Below, piece by piece: positions 1 to 26,700 of a stretch of 48,876 nt of DNA. A program made the position numbers and the translations under genes. This stretch comes from Lingula anatina (taxonomy: Eukaryota > Brachiopoda > Lingulata > Lingulida > Lingulidae), in NCBI RefSeq assembly GCF_001039355.2, contig NW_019776038.1, positions 84,230-133,105 of the forward strand, written 5' to 3'. Position 1 is the first letter of the stretch. Each line of letters begins with the position of its first letter. The notes under the pieces are model-generated. The model had not been told where the DNA came from and made no database searches. It saw only the letters and a program-made list of their open reading frames with translations.

Positions 1-2058
1 CTCACAGATAATGACTGCGAGCTTGTGTCCACAGGTAAGACAAGAAAGGAGCGCTGTCAGTTGCTGCTGTCTCTCCTTCGTCGTCGAGGACAAAGTGCGT
101 ACAGTGCCTTCACTAGCGCCCTTGCTGTCACTCAATACAAGCACATTCAGCAGTTGCTGATCCCTGCAGAAGAAAGCAAAGAAATTGGAGAGATTTGTTC
201 AATTGGACAAAAAGAATATGAAGAAGCATGTTCATCAAGCAGTAAAGATATCTCTCATTTAGATGATGAAACGCTTCAAGTATGTAGAAAACATAGACAT
301 GTCTTAACCAATGCAAGAAGTGATAAATCTTGCATGAAACGAGCAGCATCCACAACAGAAAACGTGAAAAACGATGCAGATTACAACCCTTGCAAAAAAT
401 GTAAAAATCTTCTCACTGGTATATCAGGTAACGATCAACTATCTAGTCTTTTACACCAACATTGCTGTCTCTTTTTCGATAACGTTGAACCGATAGATTT
501 GATTGATCATCATTTTCAAGAAGGCGTTTTGAGTGATGACCAATGTGAGCATGTGCGAGTGGGAGTGACACGAAAGGACAGGTGTAGGATTCTGTTCAAG
601 GAGCTTGCGAAATTCCCAGCACCCAAGGAAGTTCTTTCAACATTAAAAATATCTCTGGAGAAAAAGTACAATTTTATCCTTGCTCGCATTCATGACAACA
701 TCCAGGGATGCCTGTCAGAAGTTTGTGATGCTTTATCACCATCAAGACAACAAGAGCTATGTCAGAAGCAACAAGAAAACGTACTCCACGACGATAATTC
801 ACACATTACTGTTGACGGTGCCAAAGCGTTTGTTGATAAATTGGCCAGCAAATCCTGTCAGAAACAAGAGTCTCTGCATTCAAAGAAGGCACCTAAGTGC
901 CAGAAACAAGTTGCCACTCCAAAAGTAAGTTCTGATACGGATTCTGACAATTATCTTCAGGCTAAAACAAGAAGACGACATAAGCGAAGGCGAAGAACAT
1001 GCCAACTCAAACAACATAGTGACATGGTAGTCATTCAGCGTTCACCCAATACACTATTTATGACAAAGCCAAGCTCAACATTCACTGAATCTGCAGCTTG
1101 CAAACGCTTGTCAGTGGCCTTCAATTACCTCAGCACTCTCATCAACCAGGGCTGTTATGAGGAATTCGAATCAGTTTCTGCAAACCTCCAAAGTCAGTTT
1201 GTCTACCAGCCCGATATGACTTGCCTATTATCATATCTCCATGCAAGTAAGGATCTGTTTAAAAACGATATTGATGCAGCAAAACGTCACATTGACCATG
1301 CATTTGAGACCCTTCCTAAGACTTCAGACCCAAAGTACTTCATGGTGGAGCTCTTCACTGCCAAGACACGAATGTATGTTAAACAGAAGAGACTCGAGAA
1401 GCTTGAAAATTCCCTGGATGATGTCAAACAAATCATCCAGACAGATCCAGCAGGATGCACTGGCCGAGCTGCAGGGTGGCTGTACATGAATGATGGCAGA
1501 AATAAGACCTCACAAATGACCATGCTTAATCCTTACAACCCAAGCTACTTGTCCAACTACAACCAACTCCACGCCATGGCCAAGGAAAGCTTTCAGCGTG
1601 CCCTGGAAAACTTCCAGCGGGACGGGGGCAAGGATGGGCCATTTGGAAGCGGCTATGCAATATGCAGGCTCTGCATCCTGCTCCTCAAATGCGGGGACAA
1701 CGGTTTGACAATGAACACTCTCCACCCTTCCGAGGATGACATTAAAACAGCCGGTGGTTATATTCGTCAGTTAGAGGACTCTTCTATTCCAATCCCCAAA
1801 ATTCTCCAGGTTAACTTACTCCTTGGGAAATGTGACTACCAGTTCAGACAAGGAAACATGGTGAGAGCTGTAGAACATGCAGAAGCAGCTGTGAACCTCG
1901 CTAAAGAACTGAACATGTTCGAGTTTGCAGAGCATGCACAGAAAAGAGTCATGTTTTTGAAAAAGAAGACCCCTTTGCACATAGAAGAAATTACAGAGGA
2001 GAGGGATTTGATAACTCTGCTTGGGATAAACTCCGAAACAACAGAAGAAACTGATTAA
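1..2058 (+). CDS. Tandem-CARD protein with helical TPR-like C-terminal region (5' partial, last exon)
   Basis: The frame is open from base 1, so the true start lies upstream; 685 residues are visible, ending at a TAA. Two death-fold CARD domains are recognisable. The first runs from the window edge to about residue 60 (LTDNDCELV, then TRKERCQLLLSLLRRRG). The second spans about residues 160-235 (GVLSDDQCEHV, then TRKDRCRILFKEL); both share the helix 1-3 pattern L(T/S)D-x-x-C-E-x-V and TRK-(E/D)-RC. A serine- and lysine-rich linker follows, with a strongly basic RRRHKRRRR stretch that could act as a nuclear signal. The last ~300 residues are all-helical with repeated A/L/Y spacing (for example NMVRAVEHAEAAVNLAKEL), like degenerate TPRs. 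CARDs assemble innate-immune or cell-death signalling complexes by homotypic contacts; that role is inferred for this protein. I do not recognise a named vertebrate ortholog. An internal GTAAGA at about 35 looks like a splice donor, but CARD 1 reads straight through it. Confidence 0.8.
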   Translation, partial: LTDNDCELVSTGKTRKERCQLLLSLLRRRGQSAYSAFTSALAVTQYKHIQQLLIPAEESKEIGEICSIGQKEYEEACSSSSKDISHLDDETLQVCRKHRHVLTNARSDKSCMKRAASTTENVKNDADYNPCKKCKNLLTGISGNDQLSSLLHQHCCLFFDNVEPIDLIDHHFQEGVLSDDQCEHVRVGVTRKDRCRILFKELAKFPAPKEVLSTLKISLEKKYNFILARIHDNIQGCLSEVCDALSPSRQQELCQKQQENVLHDDNSHITVDGAKAFVDKLASKSCQKQESLHSKKAPKCQKQVATPKVSSDTDSDNYLQAKTRRRHKRRRRTCQLKQHSDMVVIQRSPNTLFMTKPSSTFTESAACKRLSVAFNYLSTLINQGCYEEFESVSANLQSQFVYQPDMTCLLSYLHASKDLFKNDIDAAKRHIDHAFETLPKTSDPKYFMVELFTAKTRMYVKQKRLEKLENSLDDVKQIIQTDPAGCTGRAAGWLYMNDGRNKTSQMTMLNPYNPSYLSNYNQLHAMAKESFQRALENFQRDGGKDGPFGSGYAICRLCILLLKCGDNGLTMNTLHPSEDDIKTAGGYIRQLEDSSIPIPKILQVNLLLGKCDYQFRQGNMVRAVEHAEAAVNLAKELNMFEFAEHAQKRVMFLKKKTPLHIEEITEERDLITLLGINSETTEETD

Positions 2059-3152
2059 ATTACATCAGTTTGAATAATGATGGAAAGAAGAGAAATTTTA
2101 AATTTTGACTATAGATTATACTTTTAGGCTCAGTATTCAGTATTGGTTTTGACATAAACTTATAATTTCACATTATTTTATCCATGTAGAAGGGGATTGA
2201 TAACAATAATAGCACAGTAATAATATCTTCTTATGAAAACATGTCAGTTTCAGTTATAAATGTTTATGTATTACAGGCAGGGTGGATGGGAAATTCAAAC
2301 AAAATGGCTTCTTTGGAAGGAAAAAGATCTGCTCTGAGTCAATATTTGTTTTGTGCCAATATCTTTCAATCAAATGCACTTGTACTACATGTATTTCTTG
2401 AACAAGTTGGATTATTCATTTGTTTTAAATTATATATATAAAAAAAATGGACAGAAAAGAAAAAGAATTTACTGTTCTGCCTACCAGTTAGGGTATTCAA
2501 ACTTTTTGGTGATAAATTTTAATTCACTATCAACCACAGTTCACTGCACTGACAAAAAATCAGCACGAATAAACAAAAATAAAATTTAAAGAATTGCCTG
2601 ACAAACAAGACAACTACGTATGTAAATAGGTAAACAACAGAATGTATTTATACAAATATTACACATAGGTCACAAATAGTGAGTAATAAAAGTAATCTTA
2701 GAAATCAAGTTTTATGAAGTAAATAACTGACTGGCGGAAATAGATGAATAAGTCTCCCTTTCAAGTCAGTATTTCATTATTTAGTCAGCACCTTTCAAAA
2801 CGCTTGGCAAACAAAACTGCCAATTCCTCCTCTTCTGAAAATTCATGTTTTTCTCTGTTCTTTGTGATAAATCGTGAACTTAAATATTTATTACGCAAAG
2901 TCTCTCTTTCAGGAGCCGGATTTTCATGTTACACCGTGTCAATTGATCTACCCATGTCCATAATCCAGATAAAAAGCATCATCAAAAACAGAGAGTAAAC
3001 TGAACCTTTAAAAAATCAAGAAAATGTAGTTCTATTGTCACTGTGGTGGACATGGGCTAAAAAAAAAAAACAACATCCACAGAACCGTATTTCCAGATAA
3101 ATCCTGAACAATTTTTTTCTTGATTGAAGGGCAGTAGTTCCTGTAATTTTAT
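2059..3152. other. Convergent 3' ends of the CARD gene and EXOC8
   Basis: No coding region is seen here. AATAAA hexamers on the plus strand at 2568-2573, 2578-2583 and 2685-2690 are candidate poly(A) signals for the CARD gene. On the minus strand an AATAAA starts in the EXOC8 stop codon (about 3148-3153) and another lies at about 2887-2892, the more plausible EXOC8 signal. The two 3' untranslated regions may overlap. Confidence 0.5.
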
Positions 3153-19239
<16,087 letters not shown>

Positions 19240-19479
19240 GTTTACAATTTGCAGACGAAATCTCGTTCATAGTCTCGTTTACTTGATTTCCTTGATGTGG
19301 TGCTGATACCTAAAATCGCTACGTATTGCGATAACTTTTTCCTGATGGTATCTATATAACATATTCATAGTTTTAAATTGGAATTAGTACAATTTGTTCA
19401 CCTAAATAACCGTAAATTTGGGTTAAATTTCTGGTGTCACGTGATACAAAAAATCTAGGACACGAGAAGTAAACTCAGC
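19240..19479. promoter_or_regulatory. Bidirectional promoter between EXOC8 and the C8orf33 homolog
   Basis: Only 240 bp separates the two divergent start codons, so both core promoters must lie here or overlap first exons. It contains a palindromic E-box TCACGTGA at 19437-19444, within GTCACGTGAT, matching USF/MITF-TFEB type sites. No TATA box is evident, as usual for housekeeping genes. Confidence 0.65.
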
Positions 19480-20823
19480 ATGGCAGATCGTGGCAAGCCG
19501 CCGAGACCGAAAAGTGGCAACAAGAAACGACCCCCTAGACAGAAACGAAAAAATGAAGGATCAGTAAGATGAAAATGCACATTTGACCCATTTTTTGTAA
19601 ATACACAGTTCTCTGTGTGTCTAATGTTTCAAGAAATGTCAGTGTCTCCGTTGATTTATTGACATACAATGTAGTCGTGCTAATCGCGTGCAGTTTCATT
19701 CAATCCCATTATTTTGATAATTCACACGATGTCCAGATTTTAAATAAGGACAACCATCCCACGCTTATAAGTCTCAATCGTTGGTCCTGATAATTACATT
19801 GAGCACATTTTAGTAAACTATACAGTGTCTTAAAGGATCTAAAAGAGATCATATTTTTAAATTAAAAGTTTTGAAAGAGGTTTTTAACTTTTATATATAA
19901 TATTAACTAATATAATTGTTATTTGGACTTTTAACTTCAGTCAGATGCTGGTGGAGATACTGGTTCAAATACAAACCCTGACACACCAGATAATGGACTC
20001 TCCCCTGAGGTATAACATAATTTAAACCAAGTTCAGGAATAATTATTCTGTTCAACATATTGATTCTACTGCATACTAACAGCTTGGTGTTATGGATATA
20101 CAGGTTAATTTGCTTGAACAGTTTATGCCAATTAATTCTTTATGGATCAATTCATGAATCTTTCTTGAATGCACAAGGGGTGTTTTTTGTGTACAACCCT
20201 AACTGTTGCTTATGTAGTTGAAATATATCTAACTAGCATTTACAGTTGTCTAACATTGTATCACTACCATTCCCATGTATTAAGCTCCAAACCTTTTGTG
20301 TTGACTGCATAGTAAATCCAGCTGGGGATGTCAGGTGTCCATACATGTTTAATGACCTTCAATATTGGTTTTAGAATGCTTTAAGTAGCCAAACAAATTT
20401 TCAAGAGGAGAAGATAGAGAAAGCTTGATATGCACATAAAATCATTCTCAGACATTGCAGGTCAGCATCCCCAGTTTTGATTCAGTTTCATATGAAAAAA
20501 GAAAATGTTTGCCATTTTAGGAAAGTCTGGAAAGAGAGCTGGTGTGGTGTATTCAGCAGCTTGAAGCTGGCCTGGCATCACAGAAAGCAGATTCTAAACA
20601 AGGTACGTAGTCATTTACGTCTGCTTTGAATTAGTACCAAAGATGGGCTGGCATTGAACTACAATTACAATTTATTTTAAGTGTTCCAGGAAAGGATAAA
20701 AGAAACTTTTTGTGCCAATAGAGAAAATTCAGAAGACCATTTTATAGTTTATTTTTATATTTTTGCAAACTTGGCTCTGATTTGGTGATAAATTAGTCAT
20801 TTTATATCTACTGCTTGTCATTT

Positions 20824-20857
<34 letters not shown>

Positions 20858-21224
20858 TTACACACAAATATGCACAAATATTTTAATATATTTTTCCAGT
20901 GCAAGACTCGCTGAAAATCCTCAAGACTCTTAAGAACCCTAAGGCACCACTTGTGAAGAAACGGCAAATGATGCGCATGACATTTGGCGATTATAGAAAG
21001 AAAATGCAAGAAGAAGAGAAACGATTTGCTGCAAGTAGGTCTATTTATAATACTTTAGCCCTACCCCCAGCCCACACCCCCACCCCTCCCCATCTTCAGG
21101 GTACTGGTAGCATCTTATTTCTACCAAACATATGCTCTGTGATACTGCTACTGGAATGAAGAAATGGGAACATTTTTTAAACTCGCCTAGTTACAGCTTT
21201 TATGTAAGAGTGTGTGTGTGTGTT

Positions 21225-21288
<64 letters not shown>

Positions 21289-22061
21289 TTAGGGGTTCAT
21301 ATAACAACAAAGTGCTGATAGAGCAGCAGTGTTTTGACGTACAGTACAAGAGACTTTCTTGATATGTTTAAGTTTGTGGTGCAACATCTTAATGTTTGAA
21401 ATTACTGATAAGTAAAAATGGTATGGTGTTTTTAATGATTCATGGATAATAAATTATTATTTCTACAGGTGCCAAGAAAATCTGCCTCAAACCAGCACCC
21501 CAGAAACACTCCCAGAAATCAAGTACTTTCCTTAGAAAGTCTCAGCATGTCAATAGTCAAGGCCAGACAAATGATTCACAGAACTCCAACACATCTTGTG
21601 GCTCTATAATGTCCAATATCGGATCTGGATTTAAGTTCAGTTTTCAGTTAAACTCAGACAAAGAAGGAGATTCATCAGAAAAGTCAGCTGTGGGTGATGT
21701 AATAATGGAAAACGAGAGGGAACCTGCTGTTACAAAAGTGGATTCAAATGCAAGTGTCAATTACTACAGAATGATGCCCAGTGGGCAAAACTTTACATTC
21801 AATTTCTCAGCAGGAGAAACAGAGAACAATAATGATCTAATAGTTGATACAAAAGTGAAACCCACAGGTAGTGACAGGAGAATTGACAAGGCCAGCACCA
21901 AAGGTAGCAGTGAAATAAGTCACCAGGGTGGAAGGCAACAAGGAGAGACTGAAAGCAATGCAACAGGTGCTGTTCAGCACTCTACTACTTACCCTTTGAG
22001 TGTTGTTACTGATGAAAATTCTGCCAAATTTGCTGCCATGGAAATATCAGAAAGCTCTTGA
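19480..22061 (+). CDS. C8orf33: C8orf33 homolog (UPF0488 family), complete, five exons
   Basis: Exons 19480-19563, 19941-20009, 20521-20602, 20900-21034, 21469-22061; frames join to 320 aa (human ~229). The N-terminus is very basic (KKRPPRQKRK), consistent with nuclear or nucleic-acid contact. The conserved core spans residues ~52-120: LVWCIQQLEAGLASQK, then LKTLKNPKAPLVKKRQMMR and FGDYRKKMQEEE, matching the human LAWCVEQLELGL...LPRKRQLM...FGDYRAQME pattern. The extended last exon is polar and disordered, with two FxFxF motifs (GFKFSFQ and NFTFNFS) resembling the human C-terminal FRFNF. No biochemical function is established for the family. Poly(A) signals follow at 22117-22122 and 22472-22477. 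Confidence 0.9.
20827..20857. repeat. (CA)n microsatellite
   Basis: CA run in the intron before exon 4 of the C8orf33 homolog, about 40 bp upstream of its acceptor. Confidence 0.95.
21209..21285. repeat. Compound (GT)n(GA)n microsatellite
   Basis: A GT run followed by an uninterrupted GA run in the last intron of the C8orf33 homolog. Confidence 0.95.
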
Positions 22062-23768
22062 TGTTTGTTACAGGGAACTAAATGCAGTGCATTTGGCAAT
22101 GAGCACTGAAAAAGTTAATAAAACTGAGCAAAAATAGATGGAGCAATGTGTCAGATGTTTACGCAAAAACTGGATGACCAAGACAAGACCAACTTTGAGT
22201 TCCTGGCCATACAAATTGATGAAATAGGGGAAAATGAAATCATTATGTTTATTTAAATAAGCCAAAGAGAACAGGGCATTACATAAGTTGGATATGCTCA
22301 GAATGATAAGGAAAGTAATAAATGGTGCACTTTTCATTTACTGGAGATGGCTTCGTTTTCTTTTTTCTGCAGCAGAAGATACACTGATGTATTTTCACCT
22401 TATTTATAATTTTTAATTTTGCCTTGTTAAATGGCATATTTTAGAAATTTGGAAATTTAATGACAATATTTAATAAAATTTTTGAGAACATGTACACAAG
22501 CCTCCACAAGACCAAATGGCATAGGGCATTTCTTTTCAGGTATCAAAATCAAGACAAAGTTTAGTAGATTTCAAGAATATTTTAATAACAGACAATGCTG
22601 TTAACCTGCATTTTAAACATCAACCAGTGGCCGCAGCAATTTCTGAATCTAGCAGTACAATGCATGTAACAAACATAAGTAATTTTTTCTCTTAGCTAAC
22701 TTGTAAAACAGTGACTAACTACTGCATTAATTCAGAAAGCGTGAAATTGCAACCCAGTATCCATAGCTTCGGCACATTTTGAACATTAAAGTCCTCTTTT
22801 TTGTAATGGGACAATTGCATCTTCATCAGAACAAAGGGTTTTGAACCCTTGTGATGCTCTAGAGTATGAGATAGATATTCAAACACCTGTACAAACTTAA
22901 CCAGGTAGACATAACAAAATTGAAAACTTTTAAGGATTTTGAACCCATCCAGTTTCACCAACTAGAGATAAATGTTCAAGTTGTACTTGTTAAGTTATAC
23001 CAAGTTGACCTTGTGATATTACAAACTAAGTAGAAGATAGCATGCAACATATACGAACTACTGATGCATCATGTTTTGGTAAAAATTTCCAACATTAACA
23101 AAAGGTTATCAGAGCGACTTTTCCCTTCTACATTACAAAACTCCTTTCAACTGGCAGTTTTCACGTGTTCTTGTTACAATATATATCATTGCAAATAGGC
23201 CCATCACATTCCCATGCTCAACCTTACATTAATATAGTAGTGAACATAAATGTTGTACACAATGAACCCTGTTGTGTAAAATCACTTATCTAACAGCAGA
23301 TATTAGCATTTAAATGCTATGTGTTTTAAAACTGACATTTACATAACGTCAACTCATAATGACATAGTCCACACAAATAACCAAAAGATGCAAACAGAGA
23401 ATTATACAATAGACACAACTGCACTGAGTTTGTTTTGAGTTTTGATAATATTTGCAGAAATATTTTATGAGCCCTCTCAGTTTACACCTTTCCACTTGAC
23501 AGTCTTTTACAGAAGGCACTAAATAATAATGGTATACATTTAAGAATAGTTTTGAGTGAAAGTTTAAAACCTTATCTATGTGAGTGACCCAGTTTTTTTG
23601 AAGCAGAACTTTGACACAGCTAACTCTAATTCTTCTTCACATTTACTTTGCAATATTTTGTGTATTCTCTGAGAAAAACAGAGATAGGCTATATCCTTAG
23701 GAGTGTGTTCAGAAAGCACAATTTCCTCTTTGAAATTTGATTCTGTTACATTTTACAGTATGGAGCCC
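22062..23768. other. Convergent 3' region between the C8orf33 homolog and USP5
   Basis: AT-rich, with no coding signal on either strand. The left part holds two plus-strand AATAAA signals; the right part is expected to be the USP5 3' untranslated region. A minus-strand ATTAAA near 22577 is a weak candidate end for USP5. Confidence 0.45.
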
Positions 23769-26700
23769 TTACTGCACTCTCTGATATACATATAGATAAG
23801 CTAAGTCCTTTGGAGGGTGTTCTGAAAGTGCAACTTTCTCATCGTTGAAGATGATCCACCTCCCTTCCTTTCGTATGTGGCACACGTAATGGCCCACTAG
23901 GGTAGATGTTCCCATGTGACTGATGAAGCCAAGAAGTTTGTACTCTGAAACAAAGAGAACAAGGTTACAATACATACTGCAAAAAGGAAAAGGCTCTTTC
24001 TGAAATGTGTTACTGAAAAAAAGTTTAAAATACAACTAACACGTCCAGAGATTTTCAAGTATAATAAAGGTGTACTTTAGGAAAAATCATCTTAAAAAGT
24101 GAAGAAAAAAAACTGTACTTAAATGGAAAAAAATCAAGCGTGAAATAATAATTAACGTTGAAAATAGATAATTCCTGAGAGCAATGGTTCGACATGGACA
24201 CTTACTTCCTGGCCCATCCCTATACTTTGGCTGTGAATCAGATGCTGACTCTGCCTCTGTCTCCATAGGTTGGTCCAATTCGTCTGCGTGACTAAATATC
24301 CAATCCACAGCCCTCTCTGTGTTATTGTCCTATGAGAATTGCAATGAAAAAAATTACAATTCCACTACTTATATCCTCAGTGTCTAAACCAAAATCATTT
24401 CCCAAAATATCTGTAAACCACATCAAGTTTCCCCACCCCTTTATACTAGGTTTAATTTCATGATGAATGTTCAAGGGCAAAACCTAATAATTATTCCTTC
24501 TTGTAAAAATCTACAAATCTTTTTTGTTACACAATGACATAGGATGATAAATCAGAAAAGGAAAATCTGACTTATATAGAGAAAAACACACCCATGTAGT
24601 GGTGAAAAAACAAAGGGTATCAATTAGAGAACTTGACGTTCTGTGATCAACTCACTGTTGCTTTCAGGGCTCTGACGGCCTGCTCGCCACTGAAACCCAT
24701 GGACATAATCATGGCCAGGCCTTCCTCACTCACGGCAAAGTCATTTCTCTTGGGTTGCCCCAGAACTTGAAGAGGCTCAGCAAAATCTAGGTGAAAAGAG
24801 GAAAGTGTTCTCCACACCAAAGGGCACTTGACTACATACCTTGAAAAAAGTCTGATGCCCATATGACATATGGTTACAAATTAAGAATGGATATAATAAG
24901 TCATACTGGTAATTCTAGAAATCATGGCTGGATGTGATGGGAGAGAATAGGAAAAAAAGATGAATTAGTGTGTCACTAAAATAAGGCATATCTTGGTCTT
25001 CTTAATATTCTTTATCTAGTTAAACACACACACACACACTATCACATGAGAGAGAGAGCGAGTAAGAGAAAGCCATGAGATTTGGGTGAGAGAGAGAGAG
25101 AGAGAGAGAGGACAAACCTTGGTCGTCCATGTGTTGCATGACCCAGTTCATAGCTGACTCCACCCCTGTGTTATTAGTATAGTACACAGCCTTCCTGCAG
25201 GCATTGGCAGGAAACCCCATGTCTGCCAGCTGTTGCACCACAGCTTCATCCACTGTCACTGAATGTGTACAAATAAATACATCTTCATTCATCATTGTCA
25301 GCTTTAACCCAAATTTTATAGAATAACAGGCAACAGGCCCATTCAAATGTTTAATCTGTCGCTTTTGGTTGACACTAATTATGCATGTGCCAAGAAAAAT
25401 GCAGAGATGCAGTTTCTGGATTAACTGCTTCATGTTAATCTGAATGAAATAATATGCCTAACAAGCTGAGCTATAAAATTCACTGAAAAGACTTTTAAAA
25501 GAACTGATTTAAGGATAGTTGGAATTTCTAATCATGTAACATTTGAAAATATCATTTTAAAACATACCTAATAAATAATACTGAAATGAATTTCAATGTA
25601 AAAATGTGCAAACATAATAGACAGCTTCTAACCTTTTTCACTCTGATCTCCAGCTTCCTCAGGCAGCTCTTCCTCTCCTGGCTGACGACCTTGACCTCTC
25701 AGGTCACTAAGGTCAAGGTCATCTGGGATATCAACAGAGACATCTGGAACACAGTGTATATGATTGTCAGTGTTAATTTTTTAAAAAATATTTTGATAAG
25801 AACATAACACCATAGTATAACTACACATGATTATGTCAATTTGGACATTTTGACAACTTACTTGTAAATCTCAATGAAAAATGTCATTATTAATCTCTCA
25901 ATGTAATAACATTAATAACAATGCAGACATATTTTGAAAATATGCTAGATAGATGCAAAATAAATAACTGTAATTTATCTGTATTTCATTTCCATATTTT
26001 TCACCATTTATATCTAAATAATAAAGAACATTATTGTATAGCAAATAACTCAGAAACACATATTATTGCAGAACAATATGGAGATTGCAAATCAAAACAG
26101 AGGATAGAAATCCTCAAGAGCATCTAAACATTATCAACTTCATCTCACTTCTTACCTAACTTCTTTGGTACCCAGTCATCCCCTATTGTGAATTTCTTCA
26201 GCTGTATGATCAAATAATCTGGAAATGTGGACAACCGCGTCATTCTGAAATTGGAAAACATGTTGTATACTGTGACAAGTTATGCTGAAAACACTGTCAG
26301 CAAGCAGAAGGTTGGCTGGTAAAGTATTAGCTTATTCCTATATCACAAAAAAAATCTACATTTCTGTTTCAAACAATAATTTATTAATATTTACTTCTTT
26401 TTTTATTGGTTACTGACTTAAATTAATTTATTTCAAGCTTAATTCAAATTGAATGAATATATTTATGTTATAGAAACTCGCAGTCTTTAGTTACATTCAA
26501 ATGTGAAAATTGTATAGCTTCATTCTTGTTTAGCTAAATATTAATATGTAATCCTACCTTCACATTATAAGAAAAAATCTGTTATTTGACTGAATTTTTC
26601 AGATGTGCTGGATGATTTTAGAGGATGCAATTATGCTTCATAACTGATATACAAAATAAAAGTGATAACAAGCAGAATATATAAGTTTTACATACTTCTG

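Noticed and set aside
25-40. CAGGTAAGA inside the CARD exon, resembling a strong splice donor
   Set aside because: The reading frame continues across it as an uninterrupted CARD helix 1-2 pattern (LVSTGKTRKERC), so treating it as an exon end would break the domain.
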